Shown: positions 51,887 through 60,408, counted from the first letter of the stretch. The stretch: 60,408 nt of DNA from Pseudoalteromonas sp. P1-9 (GCF_001399975.1 NZ_LKBD01000028.1:1-60408); one strand, 5' to 3'. The notes: generated from the letters alone by a model not told the origin. Numbers and translations are program-made.

Positions 51887-53026
51887 GTGAGCGATACAAA
51901 TAAGAAAACGAAGAAACGATTAGCATCACTTGATGCACTGCGTGGCTTTGACATGTTTTGGATTTTAGGCGGTGAGAAAATTTTTGCCGCTTTGTTTGTT
52001 TTAACTGGCTGGGCTGGATGGAAAGTTGCAGAGGCGCAAACATTACATAGTCAGTGGCACGGTTTTACCTTTTACGATCTAATTTTCCCTTTATTTATCT
52101 TTTTATCTGGCGTTGCGATGGGGTTGTCACCTAAACGTATCGACCATCTACCTTTTGTTGAGCGCAAACCTATTTATATAAAAGCGTTTAAGCGTTTATT
52201 ATTGCTGTGTTTTTTTGGTGTACTTTACAACCATGGCTGGGGCACTGGGGTACCACTTAACCCAGAAGAAGTACGTTACGCAAGTGTACTTGGGCGTATT
52301 GCTGTCGCGTGGTTTGTCGCGGCGATGTTGGTATGGCATACAAGCTTTAGAACACAAATGTTTACCCTTGCTGGGATCTTGATTGGTTATTGGGTTTGGC
52401 TTTGTTTCATACCGGTTCCAGGTGGTGTTGCAGGTGATTTATCGACGGGCGGTGCTGGTTCTTGGAACGCATGGTTCGACACAAACTTACTACCAGGCAT
52501 TACCTATCAAAACAAGCCAATGGATCCCGAGGGTATTTTGTCGAGTATTCCTGCTATTGCTAATGCGTTATTTGGTGTTATTGCGGGCCGCTATATTAAA
52601 CAAGCACAAGAGCGTGGCGAATGGAAAACTGCAGTTATTTTATTTGCTGCAGGTTTAGTTGCACTTGCTGCTGGGTGGCTGTGGAATATGGTATTTCCAG
52701 TTAATAAAGACCTATGGACGTCGTCATTTGTTATGGTAACGGTGGGTTGGAGCTTTATTTTACTGGCGGTGTTTTATGCTGTTGTTGATTTACTTAATCA
52801 ACAACGTGCTGCATATCTATTCGTAATTATTGGCGCTAACTCAATTGTGATTTACCTCGCATCAAGCCTAGTGAACTGGGAATACATTTCACGCAGTGTG
52901 TTTGGTGGGTTTATTGCTGCGGTACCGGCACCTTGGCAGCCTTTAATAGGCGTGTTTGCCTTACTTGGCGTGCAATTGTTAGTGCTGCATTGGCTATATA
53001 AACGCAAGATTTTAATCAGCGTTTAA
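51887..53026 (+). CDS. nagX: NagX: membrane protein of GlcNAc utilisation (DUF5009 family)
   Basis: A 379-residue inner-membrane protein with about ten helices, related to heparan-alpha-glucosaminide N-acetyltransferase. The N-terminal RLASLDALRGFDMFWILGGE is the family signature, and FTFYDLIFPLFIFLSGVAMGLS and SVLGRIAVAWFVAAML follow. In Alteromonadales NagX is linked with chitin-sugar genes, probably handling or modifying GlcNAc at the membrane; the exact reaction is not established. The start is GTG with GAGG five bases upstream. It has its own terminator, separate from nagKA. Confidence 0.92.
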   Translation: MSDTNKKTKKRLASLDALRGFDMFWILGGEKIFAALFVLTGWAGWKVAEAQTLHSQWHGFTFYDLIFPLFIFLSGVAMGLSPKRIDHLPFVERKPIYIKAFKRLLLLCFFGVLYNHGWGTGVPLNPEEVRYASVLGRIAVAWFVAAMLVWHTSFRTQMFTLAGILIGYWVWLCFIPVPGGVAGDLSTGGAGSWNAWFDTNLLPGITYQNKPMDPEGILSSIPAIANALFGVIAGRYIKQAQERGEWKTAVILFAAGLVALAAGWLWNMVFPVNKDLWTSSFVMVTVGWSFILLAVFYAVVDLLNQQRAAYLFVIIGANSIVIYLASSLVNWEYISRSVFGGFIAAVPAPWQPLIGVFALLGVQLLVLHWLYKRKILISV

Positions 53027-53040
53027 CGCTTACTATTTTA

Positions 53041-53065
53041 AAAAGCAGGCACCGCCTGCTTTTTT
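53041..53065 (+). terminator. Terminator of nagX
   Basis: AAAAGCAGGC, ACC, GCCTGCTTTTTT. Confidence 0.9.
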
Positions 53066-53132
53066 ATTTTCTTTATATTTTATAACGCTTTTTTATTCAC
53101 TTTTACTTTACAAATATGTAAATAGACGCAAT

Positions 53133-53150
53133 AATGACAGCGTTGTCATA
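53133..53150. promoter_or_regulatory. NagR operator before nagB
   Basis: AATGACAGCGTTGTCATA, nearly identical to the palindrome before nagK (three differences in 18). It lies 122 bases before the nagB start. Confidence 0.8.
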
Positions 53151-53271
53151 ATGGTGAAACCTAATATCGTTGTATCCCGATTAGGTTTTGTGATCTATGG
53201 ATTATCTATACTTGTACGGACAGATATCCATAGATCCCATTTTTATTTAACCCCTTACTAGAGCCTTTCCT

Positions 53272-54072
53272 ATGCAAATAGTTATTTTAAAAGATGCAGC
53301 TGCAGTGGCCGAATACGGTGCTCAGATTTTTATCGATCAAATTAATAGAAAACAAGATTCTGTATTAGGATTAGCAACGGGTTCGACACCTGTAGCGCTT
53401 TATCAAGAACTGATTAAAGCGAATCAAGCAAATAAAGTAAGCTTTAAGCAAGTAACAAGCTTTAACTTAGACGAATACTTAGGTTTAGACGGCGACCACC
53501 CGCAAAGCTACCGTTATTTTATGAACGAGCAGTTATTTAATCACGTTGATATCGACAAAAGTAACACGTTTGTTCCGCCGGGCGATGCACAAAACCCGAT
53601 CACCGCGTGTAAAATGTACGAGAATAAGATCTCACAAAGCGGCGGTGTAGATGTTCAATTATTAGGTATTGGTCGTAACGGTCATATTGGTTTCAACGAG
53701 CCATCATCTAGCCTTGCATCGCGAACGCGTGTAAAAACGCTTACCAAAGAAACGGTAGAAGATAACGCCCGTTTTTTTGCAGAAGGTGAATTCCAGCCAC
53801 ATTTATCAATTACCATGGGTATTGGAACGATTTTAGAAGCGAAAAAAGTAGTATTGCTCGCAACTGGCGAAAATAAAGCTGATGCAGTGCGTGATATGTG
53901 CGAAGGTGCGGTTTCCGCTGTATGTCCAGCGTCTGCGCTACAATTCCATCAAGATGCAGTGATTGTTATTGACGAAGCAGCAGCAAGTAAACTTGTAAAC
54001 GCTGAACTATACAAGCACATTGAAGGCGAAAATCAAAAGTTACAACAGTATTTAGCTGAGCTAAAGCACTGA
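53272..54072 (+). CDS. nagB: Glucosamine-6-phosphate deaminase
   Basis: A 266-residue isomerase/deaminase that turns glucosamine-6-phosphate into fructose-6-phosphate and ammonia, the step after Nag[18 protein letters not shown] (residues ~34-50) is the phosphate loop. [22 protein letters not shown] holds the catalytic Asp region, and [22 protein letters not shown] is the hexose-binding signature with the catalytic His. Length equals E. coli NagB (266), so this is the classical type and not the SIS-type NagB-II often found in Alteromonadales. It has its own NagR operator and terminator. Confidence 0.97.
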   Translation: MQIVILKDAAAVAEYGAQIFIDQINRKQDSVLGLATGSTPVALYQELIKANQANKVSFKQVTSFNLDEYLGLDGDHPQSYRYFMNEQLFNHVDIDKSNTFVPPGDAQNPITACKMYENKISQSGGVDVQLLGIGRNGHIGFNEPSSSLASRTRVKTLTKETVEDNARFFAEGEFQPHLSITMGIGTILEAKKVVLLATGENKADAVRDMCEGAVSAVCPASALQFHQDAVIVIDEAAASKLVNAELYKHIEGENQKLQQYLAELKH

Positions 54073-54098
54073 TCATTTTGTAACATCATTTTTGTTTT

Positions 54099-54123
54099 AA
54101 AAAGCGCCATTGGCGCTTTTTTT
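54099..54123 (+). terminator. Terminator of nagB
   Basis: AAAAAGCGCC, ATT, GGCGCTTTTTTT. Confidence 0.92.
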
Positions 54124-54162
54124 ATGTTTAAATGTAAGCATATTAAATTCAACAAATTAGCT

Positions 54163-55083
54163 ATGCAAAATCTGCCTTTTAGTCAAATGCCACTGGCGCG
54201 TTGCTCGCGCGAACGCAGTAAACCTGAATTTATCACGCAACAACTTAATAGCGACAACGCCAAAGTACTGCTTTTTTATCAAGATATGATGTTATCGACT
54301 AGCCACCTTGATGATTTATTGTGGTTAAGTGTAAAGCAAGTCACAACAATTTTAGGGCGTGCGCCGCACCTCTTTTTAGGGCTTGAGAATAATACCCCGT
54401 ACTTTGCTATCGAAATAACCCAGCAAGAATTAGCGCTTGATGAATTAAGTTGTTATCAAACACTGCCATTTCGCAGCCAACTCGCCAGTTTCCCTGCTGC
54501 TAGTGTAGCGATCGCAGGCTATGCAAAAACCTTATTGCATTGGCACAAAACACACGTATTTTGTGGGCGCTGCGGCAGCCAAAATACCTCGTATGAAGGG
54601 GGATACTCCCGTCGCTGTGATAATAAAAAGTGTGGTCACATTACGTTTCCTCGTCATGATCCGGCGGTTATTATGATTGTTCGTAAAGTATTTGACGATG
54701 GTGTTGAGCGCTGCTTGCTTGGACGCCAAGCATCGTGGCCTGTAGGTAACTATTCAGCACTTGCCGGATTTGTGGATGCGGGTGAAACGCTCGAAGAAGC
54801 GGTTATTCGTGAAGTAAAGGAAGAGTCGGGCATTGATGTGTCTGAGGTCCAATACATCGCATCGCAACCTTGGCCGTTCCCAAGTTCAGTGATGATTGGC
54901 TTTATTGCAACGGCAAGCAGCACAACAATTGATATTGGTGAAGATGAACTGGAAGACGCTAAGTGGTTTAGCCGAGATGAATTAGCGCAATTTGGTGAGT
55001 GGGGCGATGACTCATCAAGTTTTAAAAAGCCGCGTTATAGTTCGATTAGTCGCTTCCTGTTAGAGCATTGGATTAACTCATAA
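54163..55083 (+). CDS. nudC: NADH pyrophosphatase (NAD-capped RNA decapping Nudix hydrolase)
   Basis: A 306-residue Nudix enzyme that splits NADH and removes NAD caps from RNA. The zinc ribbon has four Cys (CGRCGS, then RRCDNKKCGH). The Nudix box is GFVDAGETLEEAVIREVKEE, followed by the NudC-specific SQPWPFPSSVMIGF. ATG 54163 is preferred over one at 54124 that lies on the T run of the nagB terminator. No ribosome-binding site is obvious for either. A single gene between nagB and metC. Confidence 0.94.
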   Translation: MQNLPFSQMPLARCSRERSKPEFITQQLNSDNAKVLLFYQDMMLSTSHLDDLLWLSVKQVTTILGRAPHLFLGLENNTPYFAIEITQQELALDELSCYQTLPFRSQLASFPAASVAIAGYAKTLLHWHKTHVFCGRCGSQNTSYEGGYSRRCDNKKCGHITFPRHDPAVIMIVRKVFDDGVERCLLGRQASWPVGNYSALAGFVDAGETLEEAVIREVKEESGIDVSEVQYIASQPWPFPSSVMIGFIATASSTTIDIGEDELEDAKWFSRDELAQFGEWGDDSSSFKKPRYSSISRFLLEHWINS

Positions 55084-55099
55084 CAAATTAGATTTGATT

Positions 55100-55115
55100 A
55101 GCCGTCTAAAAGTCT
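55100..55115. promoter_or_regulatory. MetJ operator: two tandem Met boxes before metC
   Basis: AGCCGTCT and AAAAGTCT match AGACGTCT at seven and six of eight positions and lie side by side. The block resembles the metE operator (AGCCATCT AAACGTCT), which supports both. Confidence 0.72.
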
Positions 55116-55154
55116 ATTTAATGTTTGTAACAGAACCAAGAGTAGAATCGATTT

Positions 55155-56330
55155 ATGAAAGCAAATACCCAAATTATTCACGCAGGTCGCAAGTCAAAAT
55201 ACACCCAAGGGGTGGTTAATCCGGTTGTACAACGTGCATCTACCATTGTGTTTGACTCAGTAGCGCAGATGAAAGAGAACACCGCAAAGCGCGGTGAGCA
55301 AGCGCTGTTTTATGGTCGCCGTGGAACGCATACCCATTTTGCTTTACAAGACGCAATTACTGAACTTGAGCAAGGTGCAGGGTGTGCCTTGTTTCCAAGT
55401 GGTGCGGCAGCAGTTAGTAACGCCATTTTATCGTTCGTAAAAACGGGCGATCATATTTTGATGGTCGATACCGCGTATGAACCGACACGTGATTTTTGTG
55501 AAAAAATTCTCGCAAATATGGGTGTGAGCACCACTTATTACGACCCACTTATTGGTGAAGGCATTGCCGACTTGATTCAAGACAACACGGTTTTGTTGTT
55601 TTTAGAAGCGCCGGGTTCGATTACCATGGAAGTACAAGATGTACCTTTACTGACTAAAATTGCGAAACAACATGATTTGCTAGTATTTATTGATAATACC
55701 TATGGTAATGGCTATTTCTTTAAACCACTAACCCACGGTGTTGATGTGTCAATTCAAGCAGCAACTAAATACATTGTTGGTCACTCAGATGTGATGATGG
55801 GCGTAGCAATTGCAAACGAGGCATGTTGGGAGCAGTTACGTGAAAATGCCTACCTAATGGGGCAATGCACATCAGCAGATGATGCTTACCTTGCCATGCG
55901 AGGTTTACGTACACTGCCGGTACGCCTAAAGCAACACGAACAAGCAGCATTAGAAATTGCCAATTGGTTGGCGGAGCATCCGTTAGTTGATCATGTACGT
56001 CACCCAATGCTCGACACATGCCCAGGCTCAGATGTGTTTAAACGTGATTTTAGCGGCAGCACAGGCCTTTTTAGTTTTGTATTAAAAGAGGGTAATCAAG
56101 CTGCGATTACTGCACTTTTAGATGGTATGCAACATTTTAAAATGGGTTATTCGTGGGGTGGTTTTGAAAGCTTAATTACCGTCACAACCAGTTTTAATCG
56201 CATTCGTACGGTAACAAACTACGATTTTTCAGGACCTTTGGTGCGCATTCATGTTGGACTTGAAGACGTAGATGATCTTAAACTGGACCTTGCCGAAGGA
56301 CTTGAACGTTTTCAAGCACAATTAAAATAA
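55155..56330 (+). CDS. metC: Cystathionine beta-lyase
   Basis: A 391-residue PLP enzyme of the Cys/Met metabolism family that makes homocysteine from cystathionine, feeding MetE. The N-terminal IIHAGRKSKYTQGVVNPVVQRAST is typical of MetC rather than MetB. Tyr in FYGRRGT and Lys in AATKYIVGHSDVMMG (PLP Schiff base) are in place, and the MetC-specific YSWGGFESLI follows near the C-terminus. Two Met boxes precede it. The ABC transporter genes follow nine bases later, so read-through is likely. Confidence 0.95.
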   Translation: MKANTQIIHAGRKSKYTQGVVNPVVQRASTIVFDSVAQMKENTAKRGEQALFYGRRGTHTHFALQDAITELEQGAGCALFPSGAAAVSNAILSFVKTGDHILMVDTAYEPTRDFCEKILANMGVSTTYYDPLIGEGIADLIQDNTVLLFLEAPGSITMEVQDVPLLTKIAKQHDLLVFIDNTYGNGYFFKPLTHGVDVSIQAATKYIVGHSDVMMGVAIANEACWEQLRENAYLMGQCTSADDAYLAMRGLRTLPVRLKQHEQAALEIANWLAEHPLVDHVRHPMLDTCPGSDVFKRDFSGSTGLFSFVLKEGNQAAITALLDGMQHFKMGYSWGGFESLITVTTSFNRIRTVTNYDFSGPLVRIHVGLEDVDDLKLDLAEGLERFQAQLK

Positions 56331-56339
56331 AGGATTTGT

Positions 56340-57161
56340 ATGGGTTCAACTAGCTTTCATCGTGTTATTGCATTTGCGCAATTTGAATTTTCACGGTTTC
56401 TATTTTCAAAAAGAGGGCTAGTTGCCATTATTAGCTACCTTGCGATTTGGTCACTTATTTTGACCAACGTGGTAGCGAAAGGCGCTGCGTTTTTTAAAGA
56501 TCCCCAGTTTGAACGCTTTATGGCGCAATTACTTGGCGAGGTAGGGCTTGAAAACTTATCTACGTGGGCAGTTCCTGAATTAATCGTATTTTGGTTAGTC
56601 GCAGTGCTGACTTTTCCATTTTTTGCCATGTTTTCCGCAGCCGATCAGTTATGCAGTGATAAAGCGCGCGGCACGATTCGATTTTTACTGTTGCGCGCAA
56701 AACGTGAAGATTTATTGCTTGGCCGCTTTCTTGGTCAAGTATTGGTAGTTGCTGCGTTTATAGGTATTGCCTTATTGGCAAGCATTATGTTGATTGTTTG
56801 GAATGATGCGGGTCAACTTTCAGGGTCACTGCATTTAAGCAGCCAAATATTGGTTGATTTAATGTTTGTTGTGTTACCGATGATTGCCTTTATGCTGCTG
56901 TTAAATGTTTATTCAACATCATCTAAACAAGCCATTGTTCATTGTTTACTGTTGCTTACATTAGGCAGCATTATTATTGGCTTATTGGCAGAGTATATTT
57001 GGCAGGGCTTTTCATTTTTAGGTTACTTGCTGCCTAACGCTAGCTTGTTTGACACCTTAGCGTTAAGCGCGAGCGTGTCTGAACAATATTTGCTGCCACT
57101 TGCACAAACGCTCATCTACGGTGCGCTGACGTTTACATTATTTAAGAAGCAAGGGGTGTAA
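56340..57161 (+). CDS. ABC-2 type transporter permease
   Basis: A 273-residue membrane protein with six helices in the ABC-2 pattern: one near residues 25-45, a loop, then pairs at ~80-100, ~130-155, ~170-190, ~200-220 and ~250-270. SAADQLCSDKARGTIRFLLLRAKREDLLLGRF is the cytosolic coupling element typical of these permeases. AAAGGA precedes ATG. The ATPase gene follows two bases after the stop. The transported compound is unknown, and the link to metC may be only positional. Confidence 0.88.
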   Translation: MGSTSFHRVIAFAQFEFSRFLFSKRGLVAIISYLAIWSLILTNVVAKGAAFFKDPQFERFMAQLLGEVGLENLSTWAVPELIVFWLVAVLTFPFFAMFSAADQLCSDKARGTIRFLLLRAKREDLLLGRFLGQVLVVAAFIGIALLASIMLIVWNDAGQLSGSLHLSSQILVDLMFVVLPMIAFMLLLNVYSTSSKQAIVHCLLLLTLGSIIIGLLAEYIWQGFSFLGYLLPNASLFDTLALSASVSEQYLLPLAQTLIYGALTFTLFKKQGV

Positions 57162-57163
57162 CC

Positions 57164-58051
57164 ATGATTGAACTTAAAAATGTAAGCAAACACTTTGCAA
57201 GCAATCAGGTATTAACGAACGTTTCAATGACCATTGAAAGTGGTGAGCCTGTTGCGATTATTGGCCCTAATGGTGCGGGTAAAACCACGCTATTTAGTTT
57301 AATCTCGGGCTTTATTTCACCAAGTAGTGGTGAAGTACTGTTTGGTGGCAACACAATTCCTCATGCAGCGCAGTTTGGTAAACTGGCGGTATTACCGCAA
57401 GATGCACAGCTTGATCCGCGCTTTAGTATTGAAAAACAACTTGCTTTTTTTGCCAAATTACAAGGTTTTGCAAAAGCGTCTGCGCTCAGTGAAGTGACAC
57501 GTGTGTTATCGCAAGTAGGGTTAGTTGAACACAAAACCAAAAAGCCACAAGAATTATCACACGGCATGCGAAAACGCGCCTGTATTGCCCAAGCGCTGAT
57601 AGGCAATCCCTCATTTGTATTACTCGATGAAGCCACAGCAGGGCTTGACCCAATTCATGCCAAAGAGATAAGGGAGTTAATTGCGAGTTTGAGCTCTGAG
57701 ATTACGTTTATTTTGAGCTCACACGATTTGGCAGAGCTTGAGCGCCTGTGCCAGCGTGTATTTGTGTTTGAAGCCGGTAGTTTGAAACAATACTCAGGTG
57801 ATATCGATACGCAAAATCATGCTTATTTGACCTTGCGATTAAAACAACATAGTGGTGATTTTGATAAAACAATTTCAGGGCTAAATGGGTTAACAAAAAT
57901 AAAAACAACGCAATCGCGCGAGTACTTAATTGAATATGATGCCAGTGTTACTGACTTTGATATTCAATTGCTGCAACATTTGCATCAAAAGCAGATTGCA
58001 TACCAACAAATTTACAACGGAAAAACGCTTGAAAACCAGTTATTTGATTAA
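57164..58051 (+). CDS. ABC transporter ATP-binding protein
   Basis: A 295-residue ATPase pairing with the preceding permease. It has Walker A GPNGAGKTTLFS, signature LSHGMRKRACIAQAL (first residues LSHG rather than the usual LSGG), Walker B FVLLDEATAGLD and H-loop LSSHDLAEL. The C-terminal ~75 residues are an extension after the ATPase core. The 3' end overlaps the next gene's possible start region. Confidence 0.92.
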   Translation: MIELKNVSKHFASNQVLTNVSMTIESGEPVAIIGPNGAGKTTLFSLISGFISPSSGEVLFGGNTIPHAAQFGKLAVLPQDAQLDPRFSIEKQLAFFAKLQGFAKASALSEVTRVLSQVGLVEHKTKKPQELSHGMRKRACIAQALIGNPSFVLLDEATAGLDPIHAKEIRELIASLSSEITFILSSHDLAELERLCQRVFVFEAGSLKQYSGDIDTQNHAYLTLRLKQHSGDFDKTISGLNGLTKIKTTQSREYLIEYDASVTDFDIQLLQHLHQKQIAYQQIYNGKTLENQLFD

Positions 58052-59033
58052 AGATTTTGATGCCATGGCGCTGCCTCAAGCGCCAAGCTATGAATATGCT
58101 TGCGCGATTTGCGATTTTACTAACGAAACACATTGGCAACCGCTGATTGAACAAATATGTGAAAATAATGATTTAGCGCTGAGTGTGGTAGAGCGCGTTA
58201 GCTCAGGCGAGAATCCCACATTTTTATTGCACAGTGCCAGCAATCAAGCCTTTTACATCAAATTTATTGCGCCAAATTGGCTATTTCAATACCACCATGA
58301 AAAAGAAGCACTCAATTTATGCGATGGGGCAACACTGCCGATTGTGACACCTAAATTGATTGCGCACGGCGAACTTAATAACTGGGGTTACTTAATTACA
58401 AAAGGGCTTGAAGGGCAGCTTCTGTCGGATATTTATAATGAACTAACAGATGAAGAACAACAATCAATAGCCGCGCAGTTGGGGCGTTTTTGCCTACAAA
58501 TGCACAGTATTCCCATGCAAAAAACAAGTGTACTGTACAAAGATTGGCAAAAATTTATTGATGAGCAATACCACAATAGCTACGCAAGAAGAAAGCGCCA
58601 AGGCTTGCGTCCAGATTTTTTAGCCGATTTCATCCCCTATATTGCGCATACGCCTTATACCGCACCAGACACCACTAACCTGTATTTAGTACACAGTGAT
58701 TTGCACCCGGGGAATTTATTGGTTAAACGCGGTGATGACGGCATTTCACTTTGTGGTGTGATTGATTTTGGTGATGCCTTAGTGTGCAACGAGCCACTAT
58801 TTGAAGTTACTACAGTTGGTTTACTTATAGCAAAAGGTAAAACAAAAGTTTTCCAGCAGTTTTTAGAAAACTACCTTTATCAAGTTGACGATAAACGAAC
58901 GTTACTAAACAGTTTAATGACACTGACATTGTTACGCCACACGGGTAATTTAAATTATTTAATTGAATATGTACCCGGTGTAAAACAATGCAAAAATTGG
59001 CAAGATGCTGAACAGTATCTTTTTCCGATATAA
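58029..59033 (+). CDS. Kinase-fold phosphotransferase (APH/choline kinase family)
   Basis: A 334-residue protein (from TTG 58029, with ACGGA upstream; ATG 58065 is an alternative that fits after the ABC gene). The aminoglycoside phosphotransferase fold shows in SGENPTFLLHSASNQAFYIKFI (ATP-binding lobe), LVHSDLHPGNLLVK (catalytic loop with Asp and Asn) and GVIDFGDALVCNEP (metal-binding DFGD). The substrate is unknown. It follows the ABC genes on the same strand and is followed 17 bases later by the PH-domain gene. Confidence 0.85.
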   Translation: MKTSYLIKDFDAMALPQAPSYEYACAICDFTNETHWQPLIEQICENNDLALSVVERVSSGENPTFLLHSASNQAFYIKFIAPNWLFQYHHEKEALNLCDGATLPIVTPKLIAHGELNNWGYLITKGLEGQLLSDIYNELTDEEQQSIAAQLGRFCLQMHSIPMQKTSVLYKDWQKFIDEQYHNSYARRKRQGLRPDFLADFIPYIAHTPYTAPDTTNLYLVHSDLHPGNLLVKRGDDGISLCGVIDFGDALVCNEPLFEVTTVGLLIAKGKTKVFQQFLENYLYQVDDKRTLLNSLMTLTLLRHTGNLNYLIEYVPGVKQCKNWQDAEQYLFPI

Positions 59034-59050
59034 CAGCTAAGGAGACAACA

Positions 59051-59428
59051 ATGGGACTTTTATCAGGCTTATTGGGTAATGCAAGTGAAGTAGACAGCGA
59101 GGAAGTTGAGCGTTTTATTGATTCAGCACTGATTGATGGTGAACAAGTTGAAAAGGCGTATAAAGTAATTCGCGACGTTTTAGTGTTTACCAATAAACGC
59201 CTAATTTTGGTTGATCGCCAAGGTGTACGTGGTAATAAAGCTGAGGTACTTTCAATTCCTTACAGCAAAATAACTAAATTTAGCAAAGAGTCAGCAGGCA
59301 CTTTTGACCTCGATGCTGAATTAAAAATTTGGTTAGGCTCTGAGCCAAATCCGCTAACAAAAGAGTTTAAGGCGGGAGATGATATTGATCAGGTTTACAA
59401 AATTTTAAGTCAATACACATTAGGATAG
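59051..59428 (+). CDS. Bacterial PH-domain protein (bPH_3-like)
   Basis: A 125-residue soluble protein. VLVFTNKRLILVDRQGVRGN, then KAEVLSIPYSKITKFSKES, follows the strand pattern of bacterial pleckstrin-homology domains (VxTNxRLxxxD...xxxIPYxxI). The end (LSQYTLG) is short. Such proteins are common and mostly of unknown role. AAGGAG stands before the start. A small gene between a kinase-fold protein and an outer-membrane protein. Confidence 0.85.
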   Translation: MGLLSGLLGNASEVDSEEVERFIDSALIDGEQVEKAYKVIRDVLVFTNKRLILVDRQGVRGNKAEVLSIPYSKITKFSKESAGTFDLDAELKIWLGSEPNPLTKEFKAGDDIDQVYKILSQYTLG

Positions 59429-59441
59429 TGGCAAGTTTTAT

Positions 59442-60197
59442 ATGAAGAAATTTCTTTTATCAGGTTTATTAATGGCGGCGACTGGTGTAAATGCTGCGAG
59501 TTATCAGTCGTTTAACGAATTTAACTATGTTAATGCCGATAACTACGATGGTTTTGCATTTAGCAGCCATTACTTTTTTAAACCGCAGGCAATGATTGGT
59601 GTGTTAGATGAGTTTGGTTATTTAAATACCGATACTAACCTGTATGGCTCAATTAATAACTTTTACGATGATAACTTCTACAATATTGGTGGCGAGTATT
59701 TTTTACCAAATAATGTATTTATCACCGCAGATGTTGCCAAACAAGGTGATTATGATGCTTTTAGTGTAGGCGCTGGCTACCTGATTAACGATGATTTTAA
59801 AGTCAGTGCGCGCTATAGCGATGCCGATGGTCAAGACGGTGAAGTATTTGCGCGTGCTGAATACAATCATCAAATCAATCGCATTGATTATCTTGCGTTT
59901 AGTTTTGGTACTGAGGTAGACCTAGATAGTTGGGAGTTGGCGTCTCGCTACTTTATGGCGCTAAACAGTGCGCAGCATTTAGCCGTTGATGCATCTGTGA
60001 CTGAAACTGGGAATGATATTGTTACCCGTGTATTTGGTACTTATTATTTAAACCAAGCAATCTCAGCAGGCCTTGGTGTAAACGATGGCAAGTTTGAAGT
60101 AAAAGCGAAATATTATACCGATGCCAATTTTGCTTTTTCAATTGGCTATCAAGATATTGATGAAGCACTTGTTTTTGCTGTTTACGGCCAGTTTTAA
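59442..60197 (+). CDS. Putative porin-like outer-membrane beta-barrel protein
   Basis: A 251-residue exported protein: signal peptide 1-19 (MKKFLLSGLLMAATGVNA) and then a regular alternation of short strands and Asp/Asn-rich turns (NYVNADNYDGFAFSSHYFF, GSINNFYDDNFYNIGGEYFL, etc.). It ends in an aromatic strand (LVFAVYGQF) with C-terminal Phe, the usual barrel-assembly signal. Around twelve strands fit the length. It resembles small 'putative porin' proteins of Alteromonadales. Substrate is unknown. Confidence 0.82.
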   Translation: MKKFLLSGLLMAATGVNAASYQSFNEFNYVNADNYDGFAFSSHYFFKPQAMIGVLDEFGYLNTDTNLYGSINNFYDDNFYNIGGEYFLPNNVFITADVAKQGDYDAFSVGAGYLINDDFKVSARYSDADGQDGEVFARAEYNHQINRIDYLAFSFGTEVDLDSWELASRYFMALNSAQHLAVDASVTETGNDIVTRVFGTYYLNQAISAGLGVNDGKFEVKAKYYTDANFAFSIGYQDIDEALVFAVYGQF

Positions 60198-60212
60198 AAC
60201 TATTTAAACAAT

Positions 60213-60243
60213 AAAAAAACCGCTGAATTTCAGCGGTTTTTTT
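60213..60243 (+). terminator. Terminator of the porin-like gene
   Basis: AAAAAAACCGCTG, AATTT, CAGCGGTTTTTTT. Confidence 0.9.
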
Positions 60244-60255
60244 GTTTAAGCTAAA

Positions 60256-60368
60256 TTATACCAATTCACTCAAATAGCTGATCATCCTAGGGGGCTAAAT
60301 ATCATGCTAACTGCGTTAAAATTTATCAATGTAGAACAACTACATAAGAAAAATTCCGCCTTGTTACC
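60256..60368. repeat. Dispersed intergenic repeat, copy 2
   Basis: Begins TTATACCAATTCACTCAA and ends near CCGCCTTGTTACC. Same family and orientation as 51701-51814 (see there). The window ends 40 bases later, with no gene visible after it. Confidence 0.7.
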
Positions 60369-60408
60369 ATTTCATTTATCCAGCGCTATCCCTGATCACA
60401 TACTTAAC

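Noticed and set aside
57930..58028. A 33-residue N-terminal extension of the kinase-fold protein
   Set aside because: It would overlap the ABC ATPase gene by over 120 bases and has no kinase similarity; starts at 58029 or 58065 are better.
1..60408. CRISPR array or rRNA genes
   Set aside because: I saw no regularly spaced identical repeats and no rRNA-like sequence on either strand.

Overview
The window looks like chromosomal DNA of a marine gammaproteobacterium of the Alteromonadales, most likely Pseudoalteromonas or a close relative. The evidence is the AT-rich base composition and a set of housekeeping genes typical of that group: divergent tesA / ybbA-ybbP, metR/metE, pyrC, lysC behind a lysine riboswitch, sbcB, and a nagK-nagA-nagX-nagB chitin-sugar cluster with LacI-type NagR operators. 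Intergenic repeats that begin TTATACCAATTC and a Vibrio/Pseudoalteromonas-style integron attC fit the same assignment. The taxon is inferred from gene content only.

Layout. (1) 184-7763 is a 7.5-kb integrated element in the 3' end of a tRNA-Pro(GGG) gene. It is bounded by 59-bp direct repeats and carries integrase, an unknown gene, AlpA, a small overlapping gene string, a primase-like protein, a VirE-type helicase and an iteron-like origin region. An accessory slot next to the tRNA holds a lipoprotein and a small recombinase-domain-like protein. It resembles a phage satellite (PICI or P4 type) without visible packaging genes. Bases 1-183 look like the arm of a second element at the same site. 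(2) 8.1-24.4 kb is core chromosome: lipase/thioesterase with an ABC exporter, an SDR epimerase, an AI-2E-type permease, metR/metE, a GAF-GAF-GGDEF-EAL protein, a collagenase-like lipoprotein, pyrC and an MFS transporter. (3) 24.7-27.1 kb is a small island. A lone integron cassette (M48-like metallopeptidase gene plus attC) lies between two inverted copies of a long intergenic repeat. (4) 27.1-33.8 kb holds a DUF2235 hydrolase, a YhhN protein and an mksF-mksE-mksB condensin operon. Downstream of mksB lies a decayed second copy of its 3' end. (5) 34-49 kb: nhaD, lysine riboswitch-lysC, a phosphopantetheinyl transferase, a neurotransmitter-symporter-type carrier, ldhA, a beta-hydroxyacid dehydrogenase, a frameshifted NIT-type chemoreceptor, rof, sbcB, an HEAFH lipoprotein, a 2OG-Fe(II) oxygenase, and CheY-like and CBS-domain proteins. 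(6) 49.4-54.1 kb is the GlcNAc catabolic cluster, followed by nudC, metC, an ABC-2 transporter, a kinase-fold protein, a PH-domain protein and a beta-barrel protein.

How the parts work together. Two Met-box pairs (before metE and metC), with metR divergent from metE, tie the methionine genes together. Two near-identical 18-bp palindromes put nagKA and nagB under one repressor. Lysine feedback on lysC is visible as an aptamer plus a hairpin over the ribosome-binding site. The most unusual items are the tandem-looking satellite at tRNA-Pro, the orphan integron cassette inside inverted repeats, and the scar of a diverged second mksB copy beside the condensin operon.
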